Notes: generated by a model not told the origin, from the letters alone. DNA of 64,000 nucleotides from Alteromonas sp. IB21 (GCF_016405965.1 NZ_JAEFCD010000004.1:62001-126000); one strand, 5' to 3'; numbered from the stretch's first letter, positions 20,037 to 29,220 are shown. Numbers and translations: made by a program.

Positions 20037-20101
20037 CAAATCGTTGTTCATTAATATCGGTATTGGTAAATTGTCTACACGTTTGAAAAAGGAGAACTGG
20101 C

Positions 20102-20869
20102 TTGTTTTCACTGCCGACCTTAAGCCTTAAAGGCAAAGTATCTGAACAAGAGTGGAATACACGTGTCGATTTGGCCGCTTGCTACCGCTTAGTCGCAGAC
20201 ATGCGATGGGGAGACCTTATCTACACGCATATATCTGCGAAAGTTCCTGGAACGGATCACTATCTAGTTAACGCTTTCGGCCTTGGGTTTGATGAAGTCA
20301 CGGCCTCAAATTTAGTGAAAGTCGATTTGGAAGGCAATATTCTAGATGACACGCCTTACGGCATAAACCCTGCGGGCTTTACGATTCATAGCGCGATTCA
20401 CGAAGTGCGACACGACGCGCAGTGTGTCATCCATCTTCATACTCTGGCTACAATATCGGTAGCGTCGGTAAAAGGTGGGCTCAAACCGTGGAGCCAATAC
20501 TCTATGTTCTCTTTGCCATCGCTGTCTTATCACAGTTATGAAGGATTAGCGGTGGATGAAAGCGAGAAAAAGCGCCTTCAGGACGACCTTGGCGATACTA
20601 ACCACATGCTATTACCCAATCACGGTGGACTTACTCTTGGTCCAACCGTGGGAGACGCCTTTATGCGCTTCTACGACTTGCAACGGGCCTGCGAAATTCA
20701 GCTTGCTTTAATGCAATCGAATGAGGAAATCATAGAAATACCTCAAACTATTATCGACGGTATTTATGCTCAGGCGAAAATTGTCCATAGTGGCGAAACC
20801 GGTGGACAAAAAGCGTGGCCTGCTATGCTAAGAAAAGCGTACAAGTTAGATCCAAGCTTTTGCGAATAG
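20102..20869 (+). CDS. Class II aldolase/adducin family protein
   Basis: A 255-aa zinc-dependent aldolase-type protein. Start codon TTG at 20102 has AAGGAG eight bases upstream. Visible features: YTHISAKVPG near residue 40, NPAGFTIHSAIHEVR, the metal-binding pair in CVIHLHT, and MLLPNHGGLTLGPTVGDAF with another conserved His. Family members cleave or dehydrate sugar-phosphate or sugar-acid intermediates, or act as adducin-like proteins. The neighbouring enolase-superfamily dehydratase, COG3618 lactonase and SDR suggest it cleaves a keto-deoxy sugar acid; that substrate is inferred. Confidence 0.88.
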   Translation: MFSLPTLSLKGKVSEQEWNTRVDLAACYRLVADMRWGDLIYTHISAKVPGTDHYLVNAFGLGFDEVTASNLVKVDLEGNILDDTPYGINPAGFTIHSAIHEVRHDAQCVIHLHTLATISVASVKGGLKPWSQYSMFSLPSLSYHSYEGLAVDESEKKRLQDDLGDTNHMLLPNHGGLTLGPTVGDAFMRFYDLQRACEIQLALMQSNEEIIEIPQTIIDGIYAQAKIVHSGETGGQKAWPAMLRKAYKLDPSFCE

Positions 20870-20995
20870 CGAAAGCCTATTCGCCCCCTTTGCGATGACG
20901 GCCTTGTTTCGCTCTCCGACTGAAATAAGATTGCCAAACAGCGTTCAGCCATCATGCGCGCGCCCACTCTTTTAAACAGGAATTGTATTAACACT

Positions 20996-22180
20996 ATGAA
21001 AGTTACCAAAGTAGAAATTTTTGATATTGAATGCCCGAAACGCCCACAGTGGAACCCTGTTTTTGTGCGCGTCTATACTGATGAAGGTATCACTGGGGTG
21101 GGTGAGGCAGGTCTTGCTTACGACTGGGGTCATAGCGCCGCAGCTCATATGATTAAAGAGATTGCTGAAGCTATGCTTATTGGCTTTAACCCGTTCCATA
21201 CCGAGTTGCTTTGGTCGAGAATGCTGCGCGAGGGCTTTTGGGGCCTGGGTGGCGGACCAGTTATTTATGCAGCAATGAGTGCCATCGACACAGCACTTTG
21301 GGACATAAAGGGTAAAGCACTTGGCCTACCGGTTTATGAATTGCTAGGTGGAAAGACTAACGGCAAGTTACGCAGCTATGCTAGCCAGCTACAGTTTGAC
21401 TGGGACAAAGAAGTGACCAAGCTCAATGACCCTGCTGATTATGCCCGAGCAACAGAGAAAGCCCTTAAAGACGGTTATGATGCAGTCAAAGTAGACCCTA
21501 TTGTTTACGATAAAGACGGCAACACTCACTTTGACAGAACTAAGCTCTTCACCAAACCTGAGCTTAAGCTTTTCAAAGCACGTCTTCAGGCCATTCGAGA
21601 TACTATGGGTGAAGATGGCGACATTATCTTTGAATGCCACAGCTTGTTAGGCGCATCTACCGCTATACAGCTAGGCGATATTGTAGAAGAAATTGGCTGC
21701 TTATATTATGAAGAGCCAGTGAACTACCTGAACTCAAAATTACATGACAAAGTGGCTAAAAACGTAAACGTACCTATAGCGGGCGGCGAGCGTTTATATC
21801 ACCGTTGGGATGTTCGCCCTTACCTTGAAGATCAATCCATTGATGTTCTGCAACCAGATGTAGGTCTGTGTGGCGGCTTCACAGAAGCCAAAAAAGTATG
21901 TGATTACGCAGATATCTACGACGTACGAATTCAAGCCCACGTTTGCGGCGGTCCGGTCGCCACAGCAGCTAGCCTTCATTTGGAAACCGCAATTCCTAAT
22001 TTCTTAATTCACGAGCATCACACTTACGCGATTAAAGATTGGAACCGTGAGTTGTGCATTCAGGATCCACAGCCGGTGAATGGTTTTATAGAAGCCCCTG
22101 ACACGCCGGGAATTGGCATTGACTTGAACGACGAGGTTGTTTATCGCTCACCGCATATGACGGTAACCGAGCTAAAATAA
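20996..22180 (+). CDS. Enolase-superfamily sugar-acid dehydratase (mandelate racemase/galactonate dehydratase-like)
   Basis: A 394-aa enolase-superfamily enzyme. The start ATG at 20996 gives MKVTKVEIFDIECPKRPQWN; an in-frame ATG 42 bases upstream is less likely. Metal ligands appear as E213 (in FECHS), E239 (EEP) and E265 (GGERLYHRW), with H215 and H315 (HVCGG) as likely acid/base residues. The 26-26-50 spacing matches what I recall for Escherichia coli D-galactonate dehydratase, although the first ligand is Glu instead of Asp. The reaction is probably dehydration of an aldonate to a 2-keto-3-deoxy acid. It follows the class II aldolase on the same strand. Confidence 0.87.
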   Translation: MKVTKVEIFDIECPKRPQWNPVFVRVYTDEGITGVGEAGLAYDWGHSAAAHMIKEIAEAMLIGFNPFHTELLWSRMLREGFWGLGGGPVIYAAMSAIDTALWDIKGKALGLPVYELLGGKTNGKLRSYASQLQFDWDKEVTKLNDPADYARATEKALKDGYDAVKVDPIVYDKDGNTHFDRTKLFTKPELKLFKARLQAIRDTMGEDGDIIFECHSLLGASTAIQLGDIVEEIGCLYYEEPVNYLNSKLHDKVAKNVNVPIAGGERLYHRWDVRPYLEDQSIDVLQPDVGLCGGFTEAKKVCDYADIYDVRIQAHVCGGPVATAASLHLETAIPNFLIHEHHTYAIKDWNRELCIQDPQPVNGFIEAPDTPGIGIDLNDEVVYRSPHMTVTELK

Positions 22181-22230
22181 TCCGCGTAAGCTACTGGCAA
22201 AAATATTGGTTCAATTCCAAACCGTACAGT

Positions 22231-22255
22231 TGGCCTATTGTTCTTCGATAGGCCA
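22231..22255. terminator. Inverted repeat between convergent dehydratase and lactonase genes
   Basis: TGGCCTAT and ATAGGCCA form an 8-bp stem with a 9-base loop in the convergent gap, about 50 bases after the dehydratase stop and about 34 bases after the lactonase stop. It probably terminates both transcripts, though the T tracts are short. Confidence 0.55.
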
Positions 22256-22288
22256 TTCGTTAGCAACCTTTTTAAACATCTTTACCCG

Positions 22289-23164
22289 TTAAACGAAGTC
22301 GTACCAATGCTTAGCGTTGAGTGAGAATAACGCCGTTTTTTGTTCATCAGATAGCGGCGCTGTTATATCTAAATAACCTTGCCATAACTTTTCATAAGGC
22401 ATACGCCACCGACAAAGCGGATAATTACTGGCAAACATTAGCTGGCTTATTTCTACCGTTTCTAACAGCGTGTTTAACACGAATGACGCCCGCGGCCATT
22501 GCCAGTTGCGCTCCTGCATTTCTAAACCCGAAAATTTAAACGCCACCTGCCCTGTTTCAGCTAAACAGCGTAGATTATTACGCCACATTTTAAATGCCAA
22601 ATGCGCAGTAGAAAGCGGTGCTACAGCACAATGATTTACCACAATTCGCAAAGTCGGCTCTCGTTCAAGCACATAGAGTAGCGCGCGAACTGCATAGATA
22701 TCGGCTAAATCAAACTGGGCGTCGAAACCTAACCCTCGGGCAGCCATATGCCTTAGACCCCACTGCACGTTTGGCCGTCGTAAAAGCGTGCCTGCATCAT
22801 CATCTAGAATATGGCGCAAGCCGCGCACCGAAGAATAAGTTTTTAACTTATCTATATGGCTACCGACATGATTTTCAGTTAAATCTATGCAGGCAACCGA
22901 CCGAAAAGGCAATGTGCAGTGGCGTTCTAAAAAGGCGATTTCTCGCCATGGCTTTTGATTATCGAAACCGGCCTCGATATGAACAAATCCCGCAAGCTGC
23001 CCTCGTGCTGCACGAAAAAGGTCGTTCTCAGCGGTATTCTTGGCAATAGCGCTTTTATCGGGCCAAAAAGGCATATTAGAGGGCTTTAGCCAGTGATACT
23101 GCCCCTCACGCAAGGCAAATAAATGAATATGCGGATCTATCCACCCAGGTAAATGCTGACTCAT
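22289..23164 (-). CDS. Amidohydrolase family lactonase (COG3618)
   Basis: A 291-aa TIM-barrel metal hydrolase. It starts with a WIDPHIHLF segment, then YHWLKP, IVVNHCAVAP and MFASNYPLCRWRMPYE, which match the COG3618 family that hydrolyses sugar lactones such as L-fucono-1,5-lactone. The usual metal His residues in PHIHLF and NHCA are present. It is co-directional with and downstream of the SDR gene by 127 bases, so the two probably form an operon, convergent with the aldolase-dehydratase pair. An AAGGTC ribosome site precedes the ATG. The substrate is inferred from context. Confidence 0.82.
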   Translation of the reverse strand: MSQHLPGWIDPHIHLFALREGQYHWLKPSNMPFWPDKSAIAKNTAENDLFRAARGQLAGFVHIEAGFDNQKPWREIAFLERHCTLPFRSVACIDLTENHVGSHIDKLKTYSSVRGLRHILDDDAGTLLRRPNVQWGLRHMAARGLGFDAQFDLADIYAVRALLYVLEREPTLRIVVNHCAVAPLSTAHLAFKMWRNNLRCLAETGQVAFKFSGLEMQERNWQWPRASFVLNTLLETVEISQLMFASNYPLCRWRMPYEKLWQGYLDITAPLSDEQKTALFSLNAKHWYDFV

Positions 23165-23291
23165 TTTATGTGACCTTGTTTGTGGTACTTAGCTGTGATG
23201 CTTGGGCTCAAGTATATGCCTAACGTTAAAACTTAAGCACGGTAAAGGTTTGCTCTTGAACTCTCTACCTGCTTTCGAACTCACCGCTTAA

Positions 23292-24134
23292 CTATTGCGC
23301 GGTGTAGCCGCCATCAATGGCGTATAAACTTCCCGTGATAAAGGAGGCTTTGCTGCTGCACAAAAAGTACGTCAATTCGGCGACGTCGTCTGGCTGGCCT
23401 AGTCGGCCAATGGGCTGTGCGGCGGCTTCTTCAGCTACCACGTCATCCTTATTTGCCCCTGAGCGAGCTACATAATTGTCGATAGCGTTGTGAAAAAGTG
23501 GCGTTTCAATAGTTCCAGGGCACACTGCGTTTACGCGAATATTGTATGTCGCATAATCAAGCGCCGTCGTTTTCGCCATAGACGCTAGCGCCCCTTTGCT
23601 TACACCATAAGCAAATGAGTTTCGTTTTCCCACAAAAGACTGGTCAGAGCCCATCACAACGATAGCACCGCTACCTTGTGCTTTCATTGTGGGCAAACAG
23701 GATTTTATTGCGCCATAAGCCCCTTTGATATTTAGGTTTATGACTTTATCAAGCAAGGCTTCATCAGTGTCTTCGATGGTAGCTGATACATGTATACCCG
23801 CGTTGCACACTAGCGCATCTATGCGCTTATAGGCAGCAAGAACCTCGCTTATTGATGATTCGATGTTTCTGACTACGCTCACATCGCAGGGCTTCCAAAG
23901 GCAATTAGATAACGGTTGCTCGAAGTCTCTGATATCAAGATTAATCACATTGTAACCGTTTTGACTGAACAGCTTACAAACTGCATAACCAATCCCAAGA
24001 CTCCCACCAGTTACAATGCAAACCGGGCGATGATGACGTTCGTCTTTATTTAAAGCACTGTTGATTGCCGCGTTTGTACTATTCGACTTACCTGATGCCA
24101 TATTGTTGTAAACCACGTTTTGTCTAACTTTCAT
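23292..24134 (-). CDS. Short-chain dehydrogenase/reductase
   Basis: A 280-aa SDR with an about 34-residue N-terminal extension ahead of the Rossmann fold. Features: TGGSLGIG cofactor motif at about 42-49, LVCNAGIH (NAG motif), catalytic Ser in VVMGSDQS and the YGVSK active-site Tyr/Lys, PGTIETP, and the C-terminal GSLYAIDGGYTAQ. It probably oxidises a sugar or reduces a keto-acid in the local pathway; the substrate is unknown. A second ATG at 24101 would shorten the extension, and neither start has a strong ribosome site. It is the first gene of the SDR-lactonase pair. Confidence 0.87.
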   Translation of the reverse strand: MKVRQNVVYNNMASGKSNSTNAAINSALNKDERHHRPVCIVTGGSLGIGYAVCKLFSQNGYNVINLDIRDFEQPLSNCLWKPCDVSVVRNIESSISEVLAAYKRIDALVCNAGIHVSATIEDTDEALLDKVINLNIKGAYGAIKSCLPTMKAQGSGAIVVMGSDQSFVGKRNSFAYGVSKGALASMAKTTALDYATYNIRVNAVCPGTIETPLFHNAIDNYVARSGANKDDVVAEEAAAQPIGRLGQPDDVAELTYFLCSSKASFITGSLYAIDGGYTAQ

Positions 24135-24290
24135 TTCTATGGCGTAAGCATGCCAGTGAGGAAGATAAAAGCAAGTAAACTTAGCTATGTTGTTTCATTG
24201 CTATACTTTGCCCAGCCCAACGGCAACACGAGATGGGCTAAGGCGCCTTTTATCACCCAAATTTATTATTAACTTTCCTTTAACGGACTA

Positions 24291-24318
24291 TTACGACTCG
24301 GCTTTTTGTGACTATAAT
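24291..24318 (+). promoter_or_regulatory. Candidate sigma-70 promoter for acyl-CoA dehydrogenase
   Basis: TATAAT at 24313-24318 with TTACGA at 24291-24296, 16 bases apart, 40 bases before the start codon. The -10 is perfect and the -35 is weak. Confidence 0.55.
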
Positions 24319-24328
24319 AGACCAAATT

Positions 24329-24342
24329 AAAACACTTGTTTG
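24329..24342 (+). promoter_or_regulatory. Possible PsrA-like fatty-acid operator
   Basis: AAAAC-ACTT-GTTTG is close to the inverted half-sites recognised by PsrA-type TetR regulators of beta-oxidation genes in gammaproteobacteria. It lies just downstream of the candidate transcription start and overlaps the ribosome-site region, where a repressor would block transcription. Proposed from pattern only. Confidence 0.4.
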
Positions 24343-24357
24343 AAAAAGGAGTCATCC

Positions 24358-26118
24358 ATGCCTCTGTACCATGCCCCTACAACTGACTTTCAGTTTTTAT
24401 TAAAAGACTGGCTTGGACTTGATGCCCATTACCAAAAGCTTGGCATAGCCGATTTTGATAGCGAATTGGCGAATGAAATTATTGCTCAGGGTGCTAAGTT
24501 TGCGTTAGACGTAGTTGCCCCTTTAAACCGTGAAGGTGACGAAGAAGGTTGTAAACTAGAAAACGGCAAAGTAACCACCCCTAAAGGGTTTGCAGATGCC
24601 TACCAGGAATATGTGGCTAATGGCTGGAATGCCATGTTAGGCTCAGCTGAATACGATGGTCAAGATTTGCCTTACACCATGGCTGTTCCGGTTCATGAAA
24701 TGCTTAATGCCGCCAACCTAAGCTGGCGTCTAACGACCATGCTTACGGAAAGTGCAACCCTTGCGGTAACAAAGCACGCCAGTAAAGAGTTTAAAGATAT
24801 CTATCTTGCTAAGCTTATTAGCGGTGAGTGGACAGGCACGATGAACCTGACTGAACCACACGCAGGTACGGATTTAAGCTTACTTAGCACGAAAGCCGAA
24901 CCACAAGGCGACGGCAGCTACAAAGTAACTGGCAACAAAATATTTATCACCGCTGGCGATCACGATTGGAGCGCTAACGTTATCCACCTTGTATTAGCAC
25001 GCCTACCTGATGCGCCGAAAGGCGTAAAAGGGATAAGCTTGTTCTTAGTGCCCAAGTTTTTACCCGACACAAACAATGAACCAGGTGAAGCAAATAGCCT
25101 GTCAGTGGGAAGTATAGAACATAAAATGGGTATCAAGGCGAGCCCAACCTGCGTGATGAATTTTGACGGTGCTACTGGCTATCTTGTTGGCGAAGAGAAC
25201 CAGGGCTTAGCCTGTATGTTTACTATGATGAACGACGCGCGTTTCCAAGTAGGCTTACAAGGTCTAGGTGCCGCTGAAGCCTCTTATCAAGGTGCGCTGA
25301 CGTATGCCCGCGAACGTGTTCAATCTCGTGCGCCACAAGGCATTCAGAACCCGGATGGTAAAGCAGATCCTATCGTATTTCAGCCCGATGTAGCGCGCAT
25401 GCTGCTCACTCAGAAGTCACTGATTGAAGGCTGTCGTGCTCTGTCACTGTTCTATGCCAAATTTATGGACGTTGAGAAACACACTGAAGGCCAAGAAAAA
25501 GAAGATGCTGAAAAGATACTTCAGTTTTTGACGCCAATTTGTAAAGCGTTCATGACTGATATGGGCCTTGAAACCACCAGCCTAGGCGTACAGGTATTCG
25601 GTGGGCATGGATTTATTCGCGAGTGGGGTATGGAGCAGTTAATGCGAGATGTGCGCATTGCGATGCTTTATGAAGGCACTAACGGTATTCAGGCGCTAGA
25701 TCTCATCGGCCGTAAATTAACTCGTGATGGCGGCCAAATGATGGAAGCAACCTACAATGCATTCTGTGCCCTTGTTGACGATATTCAAGATAGTGAAGCA
25801 AAGAACTTGGCCCAGGGAATTCTGGACGACTGGCGCGCTTCCTCGGCTGATTGTCTCGGTATGGATGCAACTACCGCCGCATCGGCCGCCTGTGACTATC
25901 TCGCCTACAGTGCTTACTCACTTATTGGGGTGCTATGGTACAGCATGGCTGATAAAGCACAGCACTCAGAAAACGCGGTACTTGCTTCATCGAAACTGAA
26001 AACTCGGGATTTTTATATGGAACGGATACTTGTACGTCGCGATGCTCACAAAGCGGCGTATAAAGCAGGACCAGACAGTACCCTTGCTATTTCAGGAAAC
26101 GAGTTCGACTATTTATAA
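24358..26118 (+). CDS. Acyl-CoA dehydrogenase with C-terminal extension
   Basis: A 586-aa flavoenzyme of fatty-acid beta-oxidation, longer than the about 380-aa short-chain types. ATG at 24358 follows AAAAAGGAG. Features: TMNLTEPHAGTDLSLLSTKA and KIFITAGDH in the FAD-binding middle domain, GIKASPTCVMNFD, RFQVGLQGLGAAEASYQGAL and QVFGGHGFIREWG in the C-terminal helical domain, then MLYEGTNGIQALDLIGRKL with the likely catalytic Glu, and about 150 further residues. It stands alone between a good promoter and a strong terminator. Confidence 0.95.
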   Translation: MPLYHAPTTDFQFLLKDWLGLDAHYQKLGIADFDSELANEIIAQGAKFALDVVAPLNREGDEEGCKLENGKVTTPKGFADAYQEYVANGWNAMLGSAEYDGQDLPYTMAVPVHEMLNAANLSWRLTTMLTESATLAVTKHASKEFKDIYLAKLISGEWTGTMNLTEPHAGTDLSLLSTKAEPQGDGSYKVTGNKIFITAGDHDWSANVIHLVLARLPDAPKGVKGISLFLVPKFLPDTNNEPGEANSLSVGSIEHKMGIKASPTCVMNFDGATGYLVGEENQGLACMFTMMNDARFQVGLQGLGAAEASYQGALTYARERVQSRAPQGIQNPDGKADPIVFQPDVARMLLTQKSLIEGCRALSLFYAKFMDVEKHTEGQEKEDAEKILQFLTPICKAFMTDMGLETTSLGVQVFGGHGFIREWGMEQLMRDVRIAMLYEGTNGIQALDLIGRKLTRDGGQMMEATYNAFCALVDDIQDSEAKNLAQGILDDWRASSADCLGMDATTAASAACDYLAYSAYSLIGVLWYSMADKAQHSENAVLASSKLKTRDFYMERILVRRDAHKAAYKAGPDSTLAISGNEFDYL

Positions 26119-26147
26119 TAACGAAATGGTCGATCGTAAATCGTTAG

Positions 26148-26202
26148 AGGCCCACAGTTGATGGGCCTAACGCAAGAAAGGTCACGTTAACGTGACCTTT
26201 TT
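26148..26202 (+). terminator. Double hairpin terminator after acyl-CoA dehydrogenase
   Basis: Two hairpins in a row: AGGCCCA/TGGGCCT with a 7-base loop at 26148-26168, then AAAGGTCACG/CGTGACCTTT with a TTAA loop at 26177-26200 followed by T residues. The second is a typical Rho-independent terminator. Confidence 0.88.
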
Positions 26203-26322
26203 AATAGTTACTGCAGGATGAACATCCTTCGCTATCGCTAGCATTTCAATCAGTACTTTATGAGCGTACCTTTGACAAGTTTGCGATATCTCTCGTTTAG
26301 AGCAACCTTAGCTCAAGAAAGC

Positions 26323-26868
26323 TTAATGTGTTGCTGCAACTTGCGTTGCAAACGTATCTGAAAACCAATCGTTAAGCATCGCTTTTTCATAAGACAATGA
26401 TTCTGTGCGATTGCGACGAATGTTCGACTCCATAAAGTCCATATCTTTAAGTTTGACCTCTTCGCCACTCACAACTACCTGTCCGTCAGCGTCTGTGAGC
26501 GTGTAACTAAACGTCATGCGCGGTATGTCGATACGCTTTATGATGCGAACATCACTTCCAGCTCCGTTACCAAAGCCAACGAATTGACTTGGCCAAACTT
26601 GTCCAGCCAAATCAACATTGGTTACCGTCATAGACAACACCTGCGATTCAGGCAAGTCTTTAGCGAGTTCAACTATGTGCGATTCAAGCTCTTCAAGCGT
26701 ACGTTCCCGAAAGCGTTTGCGGGACTCATTCGTGGGCCTGATGTCGCTATAAGACTCTGGCTCTTCCCACGTAATCTTAACCTCTGCCGCTTGTGTGGGA
26801 GCAAAAACAGCAAGTAGTCCAACTGCTGCTACGCAGCTCAAACAAGAAAAAGTACGTAGTTTATTCAC
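26323..26868 (-). CDS. DUF3016 domain-containing exported protein
   Basis: A 181-aa protein with a signal peptide (residues about 1-27, ending PTQAA). The mature part EVKITWEEPESYSDIRP, then RFRERTLEELESHI, LPESQVLSMTVTNVDLAGQV and a C-terminal FSYTLTDADGQVV segment fit the DUF3016 family of gammaproteobacteria. Its function is unknown. A periplasmic location is inferred. It is monocistronic as far as can be seen. Confidence 0.8.
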   Translation of the reverse strand: MNKLRTFSCLSCVAAVGLLAVFAPTQAAEVKITWEEPESYSDIRPTNESRKRFRERTLEELESHIVELAKDLPESQVLSMTVTNVDLAGQVWPSQFVGFGNGAGSDVRIIKRIDIPRMTFSYTLTDADGQVVVSGEEVKLKDMDFMESNIRRNRTESLSYEKAMLNDWFSDTFATQVAATH

Positions 26869-26978
26869 TTTTATGCTCCTAAGTTCAGTCGATTAAACCG
26901 TGAGTTAGCAAGCAATGTGAAATCGTTTACTCAATTCACTACTGGCGCATGACGAAAAGGCTAATGCATTTAACTAGA

Positions 26979-27350
26979 CTAATTTCGCTTTGCGACCTGC
27001 ATAACTGGCGACTGCTTTATGGTTAGGCAGAGTTGAGCCCTTTTAGTTCCCGAAAAATTAGGGTTTATGTCATCATTTTCACAGTAGGTGTTATAAAACC
27101 GCTTAACGCTTGCTGTGTCGGCGGTAATTTGTTGAATGTAGCTTTGCTGATAAGGTTTTAAAGGGCTAAGCTTCTCGTTGATTTCTTTCTGCAAACTAGC
27201 CAGTTCTTCACGTTCGGCAAGGGTAGAAATTGATACCAGCCAATCGGACACGGTATTTTGGATATCTTCAAACAGATACTGAACAAAAGGAGAGCGCAAA
27301 ACTAAGATCAAAACAATGATCTCAGCGGCTATGATAAAAAACCTTAACAT
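26979..27350 (-). CDS. Hypothetical membrane-anchored protein
   Basis: A 123-aa protein with one N-terminal hydrophobic segment (MLRFFIIAAEIIVLILVL), followed by a Glu/Gln/Lys-rich region (about 40-75) that could form a short coiled coil, and a C-terminal part with two Cys residues (YCENDD and AQLCLT). I do not recognise a family. It is on the same strand as the DUF3016 gene, about 110 bases upstream of it. Confidence 0.6.
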   Translation of the reverse strand: MLRFFIIAAEIIVLILVLRSPFVQYLFEDIQNTVSDWLVSISTLAEREELASLQKEINEKLSPLKPYQQSYIQQITADTASVKRFYNTYCENDDINPNFSGTKRAQLCLTIKQSPVMQVAKRN

Positions 27351-27661
27351 GACTTCTCAGCTAGCTTCGATGGACGTTTACGACAAATAGCGCCAATGTT
27401 TCTGCAATTTGCGAAGCGGCTCTTAATCAAAGCTTTCACCAACTTCGGCTTTCATAAACCTTCACTGTACACGATGGGGTCAGTCATTGACCATATTAAT
27501 GTTAAAGATAGTAGAGTGATGCCTGGTTAATTGTAAATACTGCGAACTATACTCATGTATGCTAAACGACAAGAAGTGCCTGACGCTAGCTTACTGTATT
27601 GCTATGTTGACACTGATAGTTAAGTCAAAGAAATACAGCGTTACATCCGGGCACCTTTCGA

Positions 27662-27685
27662 AACTTTCAGTATTGACTGAAAGTT
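27662..27685. repeat. Perfect inverted repeat upstream of ccoG
   Basis: AACTTTCAG and CTGAAAGTT form a 9-bp perfect stem with a TATTGA loop, about 105 bases before ccoG. It may be an operator or hairpin. The preceding 27351-27661 sequence shows no supported feature. Confidence 0.45.
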
Positions 27686-27712
27686 CAAAAAGATTCACCA
27701 TACGCCGCATTA

Positions 27713-27726
27713 TTGATCTATGTTAA
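27713..27726 (+). promoter_or_regulatory. Possible FNR-type site upstream of ccoG
   Basis: TTGATCTATGTTAA agrees with the FNR consensus TTGAT-N4-ATCAA in the first half-site and at three positions of the second. ccoG is often controlled by FNR with cbb3 oxidase genes. It lies 64 bases before the ATG. Moderate match only. Confidence 0.4.
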
Positions 27727-27789
27727 AGATGATGGTGTGAACCACGTTATACTGCGCTGGCAGTTCGCTACATCATATAAGGTTAAGCT

Positions 27790-29220
27790 ATGAATGAACA
27801 AATACCGGTAAAGACCGTTACACCGGTAAAGGTACATAAGCCCAAAGGAGCCACTGAGGGCAAACGCCACGACTCTCGCAGCCGTATCTATGTCCGTGCA
27901 GTTCAAGGCCCACTTGAAACCTTCAGACGATTCTTTGGGCTCTTTTTTCTGGCCCTTTTCGCCGTTATTCCGTGGATTCAGTACAACGGCCATCAGGCAG
28001 TGCTTCTTGATATTGGCGAGCAGCGTTTTACGATTTTTTCGCTTACCCTATGGCCCCAAGACCTTACGCTACTGGCCTACATATTTATTGTTTCTGCCTT
28101 CGCCCTCTTTTTTGTTACCACGTTTGCTGGTCGAGTCTGGTGCGGCTTTATGTGCCCGCAAACAACGTGGGTTTATATTTATACTTGGTTCGAGGAGAAG
28201 TTCGAAGGCCCACGAAATAAACGCATCGCGCTTGATGCCCGCAAAATGGATGCCGATAAGTTTATACGCAAAACGGCAAAGCATACCGCATGGGTGTTAG
28301 TCGCACTTTTAACGGCATTAACCTTTGTTGGCTACTTTACGCCAATTGATGCACTGTTTATTGACTTTGTAACCTTCAACACCGGTTTTTGGGCTGGTTT
28401 TTCCGTTATATTTTTCGCGGTTTGTACTTATGGTAATGCGGGTTATATGCGAGAAATCATGTGTACACACATTTGCCCTTACGCGCGCTTCCAGTCGGCC
28501 ATGTTCGACAAAGACACCTTTACCGTTTCATACAACGCAAAACGGGGTGAGCAGCGCGGTCCTCGACCTCGTAAACTTAGTCACGAACAGGTGCAAGAGA
28601 AAGGTTTAGGCGACTGTATCGACTGTAACTTGTGCGTACAGGTATGCCCAACCGGTATCGATATACGCAATGGCCTTCAGTATGAGTGCATTAACTGTGG
28701 CGCATGTGTGGATGCTTGTAACGGTGTTATGGATAAAATGGGCTACCCCAAAGGGCTCATTAGTTTCACATCCGAAGAAGAATTGGCTGGAGGTAAGACT
28801 CACATTATTCGCCCCAAATTGGTAGGTTATTTTGTTGTGCTTTTGGTCATGACAGGATTGCTGGTTGCCAACATCTGGATGCGTAGCCCGACGGAAGTAG
28901 ACATTATTCGCGACAGGAATTCATTGTACCGCGAGACCAACGAGGGTCTTATTGAAAATGTTTATACCATCAAGGTGCTCAACAAAACTCAGCAAACGCA
29001 AACCTACTCGATTACTGTGAAAGGCCTACCGGATTATCAATACATTGGTGAGCAACAGGTGACAGTTTCTGGAGGTGCGGTCTACAGTACGCCGATTTCA
29101 GTTGCAACTGACGCCTATAATCTGGAAGATACGGTTACCGATATTTTTATCAGTGTAACCTCCACAATTGATGGGGAAACGGTTACGGTTGATGAACCAA
29201 CGAAGTTCCTTTATCGATGA
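27790..29220 (+). CDS. ccoG: Cytochrome c oxidase accessory protein CcoG
   Basis: A 476-aa membrane-bound iron-sulfur protein (FixG/RdxA family) needed for copper handling in cbb3-type oxidase assembly. Five hydrophobic segments surround GRVWCGFMCPQTTWVY, and two [4Fe-4S] clusters are indicated by CIDCNLCVQVCP and CINCGACVDACN around residues 277-317. The C-terminal about 120 residues form the immunoglobulin-like periplasmic domain. It overlaps srkA by four bases (ATGA), so the two are translationally coupled. The ccoNOPQ genes are not in this window. Confidence 0.95.
   Translation: MNEQIPVKTVTPVKVHKPKGATEGKRHDSRSRIYVRAVQGPLETFRRFFGLFFLALFAVIPWIQYNGHQAVLLDIGEQRFTIFSLTLWPQDLTLLAYIFIVSAFALFFVTTFAGRVWCGFMCPQTTWVYIYTWFEEKFEGPRNKRIALDARKMDADKFIRKTAKHTAWVLVALLTALTFVGYFTPIDALFIDFVTFNTGFWAGFSVIFFAVCTYGNAGYMREIMCTHICPYARFQSAMFDKDTFTVSYNAKRGEQRGPRPRKLSHEQVQEKGLGDCIDCNLCVQVCPTGIDIRNGLQYECINCGACVDACNGVMDKMGYPKGLISFTSEEELAGGKTHIIRPKLVGYFVVLLVMTGLLVANIWMRSPTEVDIIRDRNSLYRETNEGLIENVYTIKVLNKTQQTQTYSITVKGLPDYQYIGEQQVTVSGGAVYSTPISVATDAYNLEDTVTDIFISVTSTIDGETVTVDEPTKFLYR

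Noticed and set aside
27718..27993. Minus-strand frame across the ccoG start
   Set aside because: It is a shadow of the ccoG coding region with no independent support.
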